The notes: generated by a model not told the origin, from the letters alone. Shown: positions 45,286 to 54,921, numbered from the stretch's first letter. The stretch: 64,000 nucleotides of DNA from Thiotrichaceae bacterium (GCA_026991885.1 JALXAQ010000253.1:32172-96171); one strand, 5' to 3'. Made by a program: numbers and translations.

Positions 45286-46767
45286 ATGAAAAGTGGGACT
45301 GATAACCTTAAAATATTATTACAATTTTTTATAGCACTCGCCGGTGCAGTGGGATTGGCGATATTGCAGCCAAATTTTTTAGAATGGGTGATAGCAGCGG
45401 GACATACTCTTCCGCAAAAAGATATTATTGGAGATTATTTTCTTGCTTTTATCTGGGCGTTTTTGCTGGGATTGAGTATTCTGTTCTGGCCCGTCTCTTT
45501 TCAGGACAAGCGTGCTTTGTTGCTAATTTGGCTGATAAAAATATTTGTGACACTTTGTCTCATGTTATTTTACGAGAATCATTATGGACCTAGACTAGAC
45601 GCTTTCAGTTATTTTTATCATGGTTCAAGAGAGAGTTTTGCCTGGGAATATTTTGAATTTGGTGTTGGGACACCAAATATCAACAATCTCGCGAGATTGC
45701 AGCAATACATCATACCTAATTCCTACCATGCCCTGAAGGTGACCAGTGCTATGATAGGCATGCTCGCTGTGTATATTTTTTACCGAGCGATTTGCCTGTT
45801 TTGGGGACGTGATGATGTCCGAATTTTTTATGTTTTGACTTTATATCCCAGCATATTATTTTGGTCATCAATCTTAGGAAAAGATCCCATTATGTTTATA
45901 GGGGTGGCACTCTATGCTTATGGAGTTATTGGTTGGCAGCAGTTTGGCAAAATGCGTTATTTGTTATGGGGAGCTTTGGGCGTGTGGCTGGCATCATTTA
46001 TACGATTATGGTATGCGCCAATTTTATTAGCGCCTTTGGCTGTCTTTATAATCATTCAAAGCGGTCGTTTTTATTTAAAAGTCATATTTCTCGTTATGGT
46101 AGCCATAGCTTTTCTCTTTTCATGGAGTCTTTTCGCGGAAAGATTTTCAATAGAATCAAGTCAAGATTTGGTTTCTCAAACCGATACTATTTCCAGCGGC
46201 TGGGGAAGCGGTGGCTCTGGACAAAAAATTAGCGGCGGAATTACCAGCATTGGCAGTATGTTAGCGTTTATGCCACTAGGTAGTTTCACAGCCTTGTTTC
46301 GGCCACTGCCGGGAGAAATTTTAAATCCTTTTGGTTTGTTGGCTGGACTCGAAAATTTGATTTTGTTATTCCTGTTCATTCTTGCCATCAAACGAACCCA
46401 ATGGAAAGAACTCAAAGAAGAACCACTTTTATTGTGGGCCATTGTGACAGTGATAGTATGGGGGACAATATACGGCTTTGTTTCGTACCAAAACCTTGGA
46501 TCGGCAGTACGCTTTAAGCTACAAATATTGCCTATATTATTAGCGTTGTTAGTTTATCTTGCCAGAGATCGCAACAAATTATTCAGACCTCAAAAGACTG
46601 ATAATCTTCCAATGGTTTTTTTGCCCTCTTCAGGCGAAAAACCAAAATATTTTATGATTTTGCGTAGAGTTCACGCTTTAAAATTTAAAGTCAAATATAA
46701 AAAGAGATATAAATATAAAAAGAGATATTATAAGAAGTGGAAAAGATTTCATGAGTTGAATAGGTAA
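45286..46767 (+). CDS. Polytopic membrane protein, candidate polysaccharide polymerase
   Basis: A 493-aa protein with about ten membrane helices and no recognised enzymatic signature. It has a large loop near 100-150 (YFYHGSRESFAWEYFEFGVG) and another rich in glycine (SGWGSGGSGQKISGG, about 305-320). Position between asnB and a flippase, and its topology, fit a Wzy-type polymerase or a membrane glycosyltransferase. The C-terminal 40 residues are strikingly basic (KVKYKKRYKYKKRYYKKWKR) and could contact the membrane surface or the polymer. Confidence 0.65.
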   Translation: MKSGTDNLKILLQFFIALAGAVGLAILQPNFLEWVIAAGHTLPQKDIIGDYFLAFIWAFLLGLSILFWPVSFQDKRALLLIWLIKIFVTLCLMLFYENHYGPRLDAFSYFYHGSRESFAWEYFEFGVGTPNINNLARLQQYIIPNSYHALKVTSAMIGMLAVYIFYRAICLFWGRDDVRIFYVLTLYPSILFWSSILGKDPIMFIGVALYAYGVIGWQQFGKMRYLLWGALGVWLASFIRLWYAPILLAPLAVFIIIQSGRFYLKVIFLVMVAIAFLFSWSLFAERFSIESSQDLVSQTDTISSGWGSGGSGQKISGGITSIGSMLAFMPLGSFTALFRPLPGEILNPFGLLAGLENLILLFLFILAIKRTQWKELKEEPLLLWAIVTVIVWGTIYGFVSYQNLGSAVRFKLQILPILLALLVYLARDRNKLFRPQKTDNLPMVFLPSSGEKPKYFMILRRVHALKFKVKYKKRYKYKKRYYKKWKRFHELNR

Positions 46768-46774
46768 CAATCCA

Positions 46775-48202
46775 ATGAAACAAGCAAGGCATATTGCGGT
46801 TGGCTCGATCATCCAGCAACTCCTATCTATTGTCATTTTTATGCTCCTGACACGTCATCTCGGGGCAGCGGGATATGGTATCGTTGCAGCTGCGTTGGCA
46901 TTAGCAACCACGCTTTATAATTTTAGTGCTTTATGGATGACACCTTATATGGTAAGGGCAGGGACAAAACAAATACTTTATCATGCTAAGCTTGGAGATG
47001 TTTTTGTCATAAGCGGTTTACTCTCATTCTGCTTATCAATCATTGGGTTATTGAGTCTCATACTTTTAGAAGACTTCAAGATTGTAAATCTCCAGATTTA
47101 TGGTGAACTACCCTTGTTAATGACACTGTTGGCGGGCTTATTTTTCTTGAACTTATTCAGATTCGGTCTCCAAAGCACTCAATCCTTTCGTGGATATGGA
47201 TACTCACTCTGGATGGATAAAATATTGTACTTGCCAGCCATTGTCGTTCTATTTTTTTATGGACAATTAGAGAGCGAGAGTGCGTTATACGCCAATGCAT
47301 TTTCCATGTTATTGGTTGCTATATTGGGGATAGTATATTTTATAATAACCCATGTAAGCCTTCATGTAAAGTCTTTTCGCTGGCATGAATTTTTTAAAGC
47401 AACGATGCCGATATTATTAGCGACAATTGCACTTTATTTTTCTTCGCCTCAATTTGTGATCCTGCTAGTTGGCAATCTCTTTAGTGTTGAGCAAGCGGGC
47501 TTTGTTGGAGTTGCCTTTATACTCTATGGATTTTTTATACAACCTATACATTGGCTTACACCGACTTTGTTACCGAAATTTACGCTTGCGATGGAATGTG
47601 GCGACAAAGCGCTTTTACAGAAGCATATTGAAAAGCTTGTTTTTCCATTTGCTATTCTTTATGCACTTGGAATAATAGTATTCATTATGGTTGCCATATC
47701 GACACCCATTATTCCTTATTTAGTGGGCGACGATTTTCGCACAGGTATCCCCATTATTACCTTAATTATGGTAAGTGTTGTGCCTGAAGTGCTTCATATT
47801 TTGATGATTCCGATGCTCTATGCTCGTCAGCAAGAAACGCTAATTTTTGTTGCAAACCTTGCAGGTAGTCTGTCTTTTCTTTTGATAGTCATGCTATTTT
47901 CAGATTCATCACTGCTTATTTTCATTGGATTTATAATTGGAACTTGGATTAAGGTTGCTGTGGAAATATGGGGATTAAGAGACTTAGTTTCTTGGAAAGT
48001 TAGGTTTGGGAGCTTGCTACTTTTTGGATTGTTTACAACCCTCAGTTTTTTTATATTGATGACGCCTAATGAGATCGTTTTGGGTGTATGTGCTTTTATT
48101 TTTGTTATGCTTGGAATGATGACGTTTGAGCATCGTTTTGTTTTTTTTGACTATATACGGCAAATAATCGGACAACCAGCCTTAGTGACTGAAAAAAGTT
48201 AA
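46775..48202 (+). CDS. Lipid-linked oligosaccharide flippase-like protein, second of three
   Basis: A 475-aa MOP-superfamily membrane protein with about 12-14 helices. ARHIAVGSIIQQLLSIVIFM then LLTRHLGAAGYGIVAAALAL is the Wzx N-terminal pattern. It starts 8 bases after the polymerase-like gene, so the two are probably the main flippase and polymerase pair of one operon. Confidence 0.85.
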   Translation: MKQARHIAVGSIIQQLLSIVIFMLLTRHLGAAGYGIVAAALALATTLYNFSALWMTPYMVRAGTKQILYHAKLGDVFVISGLLSFCLSIIGLLSLILLEDFKIVNLQIYGELPLLMTLLAGLFFLNLFRFGLQSTQSFRGYGYSLWMDKILYLPAIVVLFFYGQLESESALYANAFSMLLVAILGIVYFIITHVSLHVKSFRWHEFFKATMPILLATIALYFSSPQFVILLVGNLFSVEQAGFVGVAFILYGFFIQPIHWLTPTLLPKFTLAMECGDKALLQKHIEKLVFPFAILYALGIIVFIMVAISTPIIPYLVGDDFRTGIPIITLIMVSVVPEVLHILMIPMLYARQQETLIFVANLAGSLSFLLIVMLFSDSSLLIFIGFIIGTWIKVAVEIWGLRDLVSWKVRFGSLLLFGLFTTLSFFILMTPNEIVLGVCAFIFVMLGMMTFEHRFVFFDYIRQIIGQPALVTEKS

Positions 48203-48205
48203 GCC

Positions 48206-48388
48206 ATGAACTGGAACGCAGTGGAAATATTCTCATTGTGTGTTGGCATTGTCAAGTATGAAGAAGTCAAAAAACTTAAAATACAGTTTTTGGCTGGTAA
48301 TACTTATTTCTATGCTCGGTTATGGACTTTGATTGTCTTGCATCAATTTTCAATTTTAAAATGTCATCAAACACAAGGTCATAACTAA
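48206..48388 (+). CDS. Possible small protein upstream of the AAA ATPase
   Basis: A 60-aa frame with no recognised family (MNWNAVEIFSLCVGIVKYEE). It fills the whole gap after the flippase gene, and its TAA overlaps the next ATG as TAATG, which is what a coupled upstream gene would show. It could equally be chance in AT-rich DNA; composition and lack of a clear ribosome-binding site keep confidence low. Confidence 0.25.
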   Translation: MNWNAVEIFSLCVGIVKYEEVKKLKIQFLAGNTYFYARLWTLIVLHQFSILKCHQTQGHN

Positions 48389-49485
48389 TGACAGGGATTA
48401 TACGTTATCTTAAAATTGCTAATTATCGCAGTATTGATGTGTTAGAACTACGTGATATTAAACCGTTTTCTGTTTTTGCAGGACCAAATGGTGCTGGAAA
48501 AACTAATTTTTTTGAGGCCCTGGATTTTGTTAATTTGGTTATTCGCTCTGGCGCAGACGAGGCGATCAAAAAACATGGGGGGTTTAAGAATATTCATTGT
48601 TTAAAACGAGATTTTGATGCAGCGTGTGTTTTTGAGTTTAAGTTGATTTTTGAATTTGAAACAGAAATGCTGACCTACTCCCTTAAAATTTGCCAGTTAG
48701 ATACGTCTCCCACCTTAGAAGAATATATTTTTGAGGGTGAGAAAAAATGGACAGTGAATGATTTTTTTAAAGAGAATGAAGAAGGTAATCAGGCTAAGGA
48801 AGAGTTTGTACGTCGAGGTCAATCATTTTTACCCATTTTTCCACTTGGCTTTTCAAAAATTCCTTTTTTCAACAATTTTCGTTTATATCAGATTGATCCT
48901 AACGAATCAAAATCGCCAGTTAAAAACTATGATGACTCTGAATTGAGTTACAATGGGTGTAATTTAGCGGCTGTGTTAAATCGTTTAGAAAAAAACGAAG
49001 AAATACGTGAAACCATCCTAGAATGGATGGAATTAATTGTCCCCGGTTTAAAAGATGTACATACCCAAAATGACAGATTAACTGGCAGCACTGTATTACT
49101 TTTCCAAGAAGAAAGCGTAGCAGAAGCTTTCCCTGCCCATTTAATTTCTGATGGTACAATTTATCTCTTAAGTGTATTGGTTGCCATACTTGATCGCCCT
49201 TCCCTTGGAATGACTTTAATTGAAGAACCAGAACGTGGCTTACATCCCCAAGCGATAATGGAATTAGTTGACGGTTTTCGAGAACAAGCCACTTATGAAC
49301 ATCCGATTTGGGTGACCACTCATAATGAAGCTTTAGTCAGGTGTTTAAAGAATAATGAACTATGGTTATTTGATAAAAAACAAGGAATTACAATAATTAA
49401 ACACGTACAAGTGGTTGATAAGTTACTATCTTCTTTAGATCAGGCTTGGTTAACTAATGCATTAGGTGGGGGATTGCCATGGTAA
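48388..49485 (+). CDS. AAA family ATPase (AAA_21/OLD-like), candidate defence protein
   Basis: A 365-aa ABC/SMC-like ATPase. It starts with RYLKIANYRSIDVLELRDIK, Walker A GPNGAGKT at 32-39, signature-like region near LISDGTIYLLSVLVAILDRP, Walker B TLIEEPERGLHP at 276-287, and a switch histidine in IWVTTHNEALVR. This is the AAA_21 layout, related to OLD nucleases and abortive-infection ATPases. It overlaps the DUF4276 gene by 7 bases. The two genes break an otherwise purely polysaccharide operon. Confidence 0.85.
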   Translation: MTGIIRYLKIANYRSIDVLELRDIKPFSVFAGPNGAGKTNFFEALDFVNLVIRSGADEAIKKHGGFKNIHCLKRDFDAACVFEFKLIFEFETEMLTYSLKICQLDTSPTLEEYIFEGEKKWTVNDFFKENEEGNQAKEEFVRRGQSFLPIFPLGFSKIPFFNNFRLYQIDPNESKSPVKNYDDSELSYNGCNLAAVLNRLEKNEEIRETILEWMELIVPGLKDVHTQNDRLTGSTVLLFQEESVAEAFPAHLISDGTIYLLSVLVAILDRPSLGMTLIEEPERGLHPQAIMELVDGFREQATYEHPIWVTTHNEALVRCLKNNELWLFDKKQGITIIKHVQVVDKLLSSLDQAWLTNALGGGLPW

Positions 49486-50069
49486 GAGTTGGTTTTGTGG
49501 TTGAAGGGTATTGTGAAAAAATATTATTAGAATCCAGCAACTTTCGTCAGTGGGCAATACAACATAACATTTCAATTTGTGATCCGATAATTAATGCCTG
49601 CGGTGGTGGCAATTTATGCCCTAAAAATATTCACTCTTCTATTACAGACTGTCGCATTCTAGCCAACCCAGAGAAAATTATGCTCGTTACCGATTTGGAA
49701 TGTGATCCTTGTGTGACAGCAACTAAAGCGCGTATCGGTAATGAATATATTGACCAGATTCTAATTGCCCAAAAAGCCTTAGAAGCATGGTTTATGGCTG
49801 ACACTGAAGCAATGCTTCGTTGGCTCAAAAATGAGGATTTTCAAGGAGAACCTAAGCCAGAAAACACAGCCGATATGCCTTGGTACCGTTTAAAAGAAAT
49901 TGCAAGGGAGCATCACAAAGATAAACGTGGTCCTGGAACAAAAAAAATACGCTTTGCCAAATCAATGATAAATAAATTTGGTTTTTCAATAGAACGCGCT
50001 GCCAATCACCCGAATTGCCCTAGCGCAAAATACTTTTTAGAAAAATTACAAAAACTAACTTATATGTGA
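49479..50069 (+). CDS. DUF4276-type protein with TOPRIM-like motifs
   Basis: A 196-aa protein. VGFVVEGYCEKILLES has Glu9 in a TOPRIM-like position, and LVTDLECDP (Asp72, Glu74) gives the acidic DxE pair. QILIAQKALEAWFMADTEAM is a typical DUF4276 motif. DUF4276 proteins are found next to AAA ATPases in defence loci and may be the nuclease or effector. The overlap with the ATPase gene indicates coupled expression. No nuclease activity is shown by the sequence alone. Confidence 0.8.
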   Translation: MVRVGFVVEGYCEKILLESSNFRQWAIQHNISICDPIINACGGGNLCPKNIHSSITDCRILANPEKIMLVTDLECDPCVTATKARIGNEYIDQILIAQKALEAWFMADTEAMLRWLKNEDFQGEPKPENTADMPWYRLKEIAREHHKDKRGPGTKKIRFAKSMINKFGFSIERAANHPNCPSAKYFLEKLQKLTYM

Positions 50070-50153
50070 TTAAGAATTGGTTTGAATACCGAAAACAGCG
50101 CAATATCACTTCCCACATTTATAATGAAATAAAAGCGAGCAAGGGACTAAAAA

Positions 50154-51230
50154 ATGTCAATTCTTTTTTTGACTCGCTACGATCAGCGAGGTGCCAGCAG
50201 TCGTTATCGTTTTCTACAATATATTCCCTATTTAGAATCGGAAGGGTTTCGTTGCGTGGTATCGCCGTTATTTGACGATGCTTATTTGGCAAATTTATAT
50301 AGCTTGCAGCGAAGAAAAGTTGTTGATTTATTAATGGCTTTCATGCGCCGACTGCGTGTACTATTCACCGTGCATCGGTTTGATCTCGTGGTACTGGAGA
50401 AAGAACTCATACCTGATATGCCCGCGTTATTAGAGCGGTTGCTGAGTGGGATAGCTTACGTGGTTGACTATGACGATGCCATTTTTCACCAATATGATTG
50501 CCACGCAAACCCGATTGTGCGGAGAGTGCTAGGCAAAAAAATCGCTGTTGTCATGCGCCATGCAGGACTCGTCATCGCGGGTAATAATTATCTTGCCGAA
50601 TATGCACACCGAGCCGGGGCTAAAAAAGTTGAGATAATCCCAACGGTTATCGATATTACACGCTATCGTCAACAAGCAGGCAAGAAAAATGCTCTGTTTC
50701 TGTTTACGATTGGTTGGATAGGCTCACCAACCACATATCAACATATTGAAGGGATTATGCCTGCACTGGCTAAAATCTGTGCCAACGGTCAAGCTAAACT
50801 GTTGCTGATTGGTGCTGGTGAAAGAAATATCAGTGAGCCTTGGATAGAATTGCGTCCGTGGAGTGAAGCAACTGAGGTTGCGGATATGCAAACATGTGAC
50901 GTTGGTATTATGTCGCTACCAGACACGCCATGGGCGCGTGGCAAATGTGGCTTCAAGTTAATTCAATATATGGCTTGTGGTTTACCAGTGATTGCATCGC
51001 CGGTGGGGGTGAATAGTGAAATTGTCGAGCCTGGCAAAAATGGCTATTTAGCTTCAAACAGAGAAGAATGGGTCAATGCTTTGACTTGCTTACGTCATGA
51101 GAAAGCCTTATGCACTCGCTTGGGTATGAGTGGCAGAAAAAAGGTAGAAACTTCTTATTGTGTGCAAGTCATTGCACCGCGTTTGGTGGAATTAATAACC
51201 CACTTTCAGGACTATCCACAACTAAACTAA
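50154..51230 (+). CDS. Glycosyltransferase, GT4-like
   Basis: A 358-aa GT-B protein. The N-terminus SILFLTRYDQRGASSRYRFL and LVVLEKELIPDMPALLERL belong to the acceptor domain. The donor domain has IGWIGSPTTYQHIEGIMPAL, LLLIGAGERNI and KCGFKLIQYMACGLPVIASP. GT4 type, donor unknown. It resumes the sugar operon after the ATPase/DUF4276 insert and is 11 bases from the third flippase. Confidence 0.88.
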   Translation: MSILFLTRYDQRGASSRYRFLQYIPYLESEGFRCVVSPLFDDAYLANLYSLQRRKVVDLLMAFMRRLRVLFTVHRFDLVVLEKELIPDMPALLERLLSGIAYVVDYDDAIFHQYDCHANPIVRRVLGKKIAVVMRHAGLVIAGNNYLAEYAHRAGAKKVEIIPTVIDITRYRQQAGKKNALFLFTIGWIGSPTTYQHIEGIMPALAKICANGQAKLLLIGAGERNISEPWIELRPWSEATEVADMQTCDVGIMSLPDTPWARGKCGFKLIQYMACGLPVIASPVGVNSEIVEPGKNGYLASNREEWVNALTCLRHEKALCTRLGMSGRKKVETSYCVQVIAPRLVELITHFQDYPQLN

Positions 51231-51240
51231 TTGACGATTA

Positions 51241-52584
51241 ATGTTCCATCCCCTAAGCAAATTTAAAAATTTTTACCAGCACCTAGATATCCATAACAGG
51301 GAACTCCTCCGTGGCGCCTCAACTGCCTTTGTAATCAAAGTGCTGGCTGCCGGTTTGGCATTCCTTTTCAACATCGTTCTGGCAAGACTCTTGGGAGCAG
51401 AGGGTGCAGGTTTGTACTTTCTGGCATTCACAGTTATGACTATTGCGGCCACGCTGGGTCGTGTGGGCATGGATAATACCATGATACGTTTTGTGGCAGC
51501 GAATGTGGTTGTCCAAAACTGGATAGCCGTGAAAGGCGTGTATTCAAAAGTCTTATGGTTTGCGTTTATCAGTTCCAGCGTTCTAGCAGTTCTGATTTTC
51601 ATACTGGCACCTTGGTTGGCCAATTCCGCTTTTTCTGAGCCTGAATTAATGCAACCATTGCGTTGGATGGTGCTTGCTATTGTCCCCTTTGCACTTTTGA
51701 CTTTACATGCTCAAGCCTTAATGGGGCTGAAATCTATCCGTGATGCAATATTAGTACTGAGTGTCTATGTCCCTTTACTTTCGCTGTTGGGATGTGCATT
51801 CTTAATACCTCTATGGGGGGTTAACGGCGCAGTATGGGCTTATATTATCGCTGCTATTACTACATTATTGATAGGTGTTTGGCGTTGGCAGCGTGCCACT
51901 ACCCCTCATCTACAAAAGGTAGTCGGCCATTTTGAAACAAAAACCTTATTAGAGAGCAGTATGCCATTGTTCTGGGTGGCTGTTTTCACCCTAGTTATTA
52001 ATCAATCATCCATACTGATGCTGGGCTTATGGGAAGGGAGTGAAGCCGTTGGTATTTTTAGCGTGGCGATTCGTACCGCAACACTCATCAGTTTTGTTCT
52101 TATTGCCGTGAATAGTATAGCCGCTCCCAAGTTTGCGGCATCGTATAAACAAAATGATATGCTGGCACTGGAGCAAATAGCCATAAATTCTGCCAAGTTG
52201 ACAACACTGATTGCAATGCCAGCCTTACTTTTGTGTTTGTTTGTACCTGATTTGATTATGCAAATTTTTGGAGAACAATTTGTAAAAGGTGCCTTTGTGT
52301 TGTCTATACTAGCCGTAGGAGAGTTTATCAATGTCGCAAGCGGCTCAGTGGGTTATCTATTGATGATGACAGGTAATGAACGATTGTATCGAAATACGCT
52401 AATAGTTTGTGCTATCCTTAATCTTATTTTAAATTTGTTGTTGATTCCTTATGCTGGAATAATTGGAGCAGCAATTGCGACAGCCGTTACGCTGGCTTTG
52501 CAGAATTTGATAGCAGTCGTATTAGTATGGAATAAGCTAGGCATTATGACTTTGCCAATACCGGTAAAAGTTAGAATAAAGTAA
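51241..52584 (+). CDS. Lipid-linked oligosaccharide flippase (Wzx-like), third of three
   Basis: A 447-aa polytopic protein of the MOP/Wzx group with 12-14 helices. ELLRGASTAFVIKVLAAGLA, NIVLARLLGAEGAGLYFLAF and the C-terminal polysaccharide-biosynthesis domain are clear. It is followed by a 69-base gap and the sulfotransferase. Having three such proteins in one island suggests more than one repeat unit or one that exports another substrate. Confidence 0.88.
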   Translation: MFHPLSKFKNFYQHLDIHNRELLRGASTAFVIKVLAAGLAFLFNIVLARLLGAEGAGLYFLAFTVMTIAATLGRVGMDNTMIRFVAANVVVQNWIAVKGVYSKVLWFAFISSSVLAVLIFILAPWLANSAFSEPELMQPLRWMVLAIVPFALLTLHAQALMGLKSIRDAILVLSVYVPLLSLLGCAFLIPLWGVNGAVWAYIIAAITTLLIGVWRWQRATTPHLQKVVGHFETKTLLESSMPLFWVAVFTLVINQSSILMLGLWEGSEAVGIFSVAIRTATLISFVLIAVNSIAAPKFAASYKQNDMLALEQIAINSAKLTTLIAMPALLLCLFVPDLIMQIFGEQFVKGAFVLSILAVGEFINVASGSVGYLLMMTGNERLYRNTLIVCAILNLILNLLLIPYAGIIGAAIATAVTLALQNLIAVVLVWNKLGIMTLPIPVKVRIK

Positions 52585-52653
52585 TAATAGAACGTAACAA
52601 GGCACGGTAAGTAATATCGTGCCTATCCCTTACAACAAAAAAGAGGAATTCAA

Positions 52654-53598
52654 ATGAATAATGTGTTACCAAACTTTTTTATGGTAGGGGCTATGAAAGC
52701 AGGAACAACCTCCTTGTATAGCCATTTGAATAATCATCCACAAATTTATATGAGTCCAATTAAAGAACCCAATTATTTTTCGACAGATATTAAATATGAT
52801 CAGTTCAAGCCAATATATAGGATACAACAATCCGACTTGGACAACTATTTACAAGGCAGCATGACAGAAGAAAGACACATTGCATATATAGACAACTGGG
52901 AGAAGTATTTAAAACTCTATAAAAATGTGACAACAGAAACGCTGATTGGAGAAGCGAGTACTTCCTACCTGTACTCAAAGGAAGCCCCATTGAACATAAG
53001 AAAAAGGGTGCCCAATGCAAAAATCCTGATTGTCTTGCGTAATCCAATTGAAAGAGCATACTCACATTACTGTATGGATGTCGGAATTGGTGTGACAAAG
53101 GATTCTTTTATTGATGCCATCAAAAAAAATAAAGCCCTGAAAGAAAAATGCTGGGGAAGAAATAGCTTATATGTAGAAGTCGGATTCTATTATGAACAGG
53201 TTAAACGTTATCTTGACTTGTTTCCAGCAGAAAATGTCAAAATTCTTCTTTTGGATGATATGAAAAATAGTTTTGATCAAACTTTTCTTGATATCGCTAA
53301 CTTTCTTGATATAGAGCCCTTTAGTAAAATGCTCAAACCTCAGAATGAAAGTCAATGGCCACGTTTTGTGGGTGTCAATTATTTACTACATAACTTATAT
53401 ATCAAGGATTTAGTTAGAAAAGTTGTACCACCTTCCATGCTTGAACGTGGAAAAGATATATATTATGGTAGAAGTTTAATTCCCTCTCTTTCTACAACTG
53501 ATATGTGCTATCTAAATGACTTGTTTAAAGAAGATATTCAACGACTATCAGGATTAATTAAGAGAGACTTGTCGCATTGGACAACAAGTCGTCACTAA
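52654..53598 (+). CDS. Sulfotransferase (PAPS-dependent, heparan N-sulfotransferase-like)
   Basis: A 314-aa sulfotransferase. The 5'-phosphosulfate loop FMVGAMKAGTTSLYSHLNNH is at residues 9-28. The 3'-phosphate site is ILIVLRNPIERAYSHYCMD, and KILLLDDMKNSFDQTFLDIA follows. It should transfer sulfate from PAPS to a sugar of the polymer, so the exopolysaccharide is probably sulfated. A gap of 69 bases separates it from the flippase and an AAAGAGGAATTC ribosome-binding sequence precedes the ATG. Confidence 0.9.
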   Translation: MNNVLPNFFMVGAMKAGTTSLYSHLNNHPQIYMSPIKEPNYFSTDIKYDQFKPIYRIQQSDLDNYLQGSMTEERHIAYIDNWEKYLKLYKNVTTETLIGEASTSYLYSKEAPLNIRKRVPNAKILIVLRNPIERAYSHYCMDVGIGVTKDSFIDAIKKNKALKEKCWGRNSLYVEVGFYYEQVKRYLDLFPAENVKILLLDDMKNSFDQTFLDIANFLDIEPFSKMLKPQNESQWPRFVGVNYLLHNLYIKDLVRKVVPPSMLERGKDIYYGRSLIPSLSTTDMCYLNDLFKEDIQRLSGLIKRDLSHWTTSRH

Positions 53599-53622
53599 TT
53601 CATAACACAGGTGATAATCTAA

Positions 53623-54795
53623 ATGCTAAAGAGAAAAAAGTTAGTGCCAAAAGCAAATCCATCCTCCGTATGCTTTTTAATAACGGGCTTAGACTATGGA
53701 GGGGCAGAAATTCAAGTCATCAACTTAGCTGAAGAGCTGAAACGTAAGAACTGGACGGTGAATGTTATATCAATGAGGATTCCCAATGAGAAGCTAGTGG
53801 ATAGGTTAGCATTATCTGATATTAAAGTCGCATCACTTGATATGCGTAAAGGAGTGCCAGACGTGCGGGCACTTTATAAATGGCATAAAATGATTAAAAA
53901 ATTGAATCCTGACATAGTACATTCACACATGTTTCATGCAAATTTGTTGGGACGAATTGAGCAGATTTTTTGTCGTGTACCTGTTTTTATTTCGACGATT
54001 CACAATATATATGAAGGAAATGACTATAAACATTATGACGGTGGTCAATGGAGATACTTTGCGTATCGGATAACTAATTGGTTGTGTGATTATACGACTA
54101 TCATCAGTCAAATAGCGATGGAACATTACCTGGAAAAAAAGGCAGCGCCTAGAGAAAGTTTTCAGTACATCCCCAACGGTATTAATGTCAATAATTTTTC
54201 TTCAGATATTAACTTACATAATAGTTTGAAAGAAAAACATGGACTGAAAGATCAATTTGTTTGGCTTGCTGTTGGACGTCTTGAAAAGCAGAAAGATTAT
54301 CCAACGCTAATCAAAGCGTTTAAAGAGGTTGCTAAGAAAAAACCAGAAGCAACCTTAATAGTCGTTGGTGATGGTTTTTTAAAGAATGAGATGATTAGCT
54401 TAAGCGATGATCAGTTTGGTCAAAAGATAAAGTGGTTTGGAAAAAGAGCAGACATTCCTGACTTGATGAAAATGGCGGATGCCTATGTTATGTCATCAAA
54501 GTGGGAAGGTATGCCAATAGTGTTACTAGAAGCGGCTGCAAGTGAGTTGCCAATTGTTGCAACAAACGTAGGCGGAAATAGCGAAGTTGTCGTAGATGCT
54601 AAAACGGGTTATTTGGTTAATTCTGGTAATGCTGATGAATTAGGGAAAAGTATGTTATCAATGATGAATCTGCCAATAGCTGAACGTCGTCAGTTAGGGA
54701 TTGAAGGGCGGCAGCATGTTAGTGCAAACTATGGTATCGACAAAATTGTGACAAAGTGGGAAAGTTTATATTGTCGCTTCTTTCAGCAAAAATAG
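53623..54795 (+). CDS. Glycosyltransferase, GT4 family
   Basis: A 390-aa GT4 enzyme. The N-terminal VCFLITGLDYGGAEIQVINL, PNGINVNNFSSDI linker, LAVGRLEKQKDYPTLIKAFK and SSKWEGMPIVLLEAAASELP mark both domains. HSHMFHANLLGR contains an acceptor-side histidine pattern typical of GT4. Donor and acceptor unknown; it probably works on the same glycolipid as the neighbouring transferases. Confidence 0.9.
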   Translation: MLKRKKLVPKANPSSVCFLITGLDYGGAEIQVINLAEELKRKNWTVNVISMRIPNEKLVDRLALSDIKVASLDMRKGVPDVRALYKWHKMIKKLNPDIVHSHMFHANLLGRIEQIFCRVPVFISTIHNIYEGNDYKHYDGGQWRYFAYRITNWLCDYTTIISQIAMEHYLEKKAAPRESFQYIPNGINVNNFSSDINLHNSLKEKHGLKDQFVWLAVGRLEKQKDYPTLIKAFKEVAKKKPEATLIVVGDGFLKNEMISLSDDQFGQKIKWFGKRADIPDLMKMADAYVMSSKWEGMPIVLLEAAASELPIVATNVGGNSEVVVDAKTGYLVNSGNADELGKSMLSMMNLPIAERRQLGIEGRQHVSANYGIDKIVTKWESLYCRFFQQK

Positions 54796-54921
54796 TTAAA
54801 GTATTGACTCAGTATGGGATTTGCAATCCAGTTCTAAAATATTGTTTAATATCAAAATCCCAACTTGCGCTTGAAGAAGCCGTGTTATTATTCTTTAAAA
54901 AAAACTAAAAACTATAAGATC

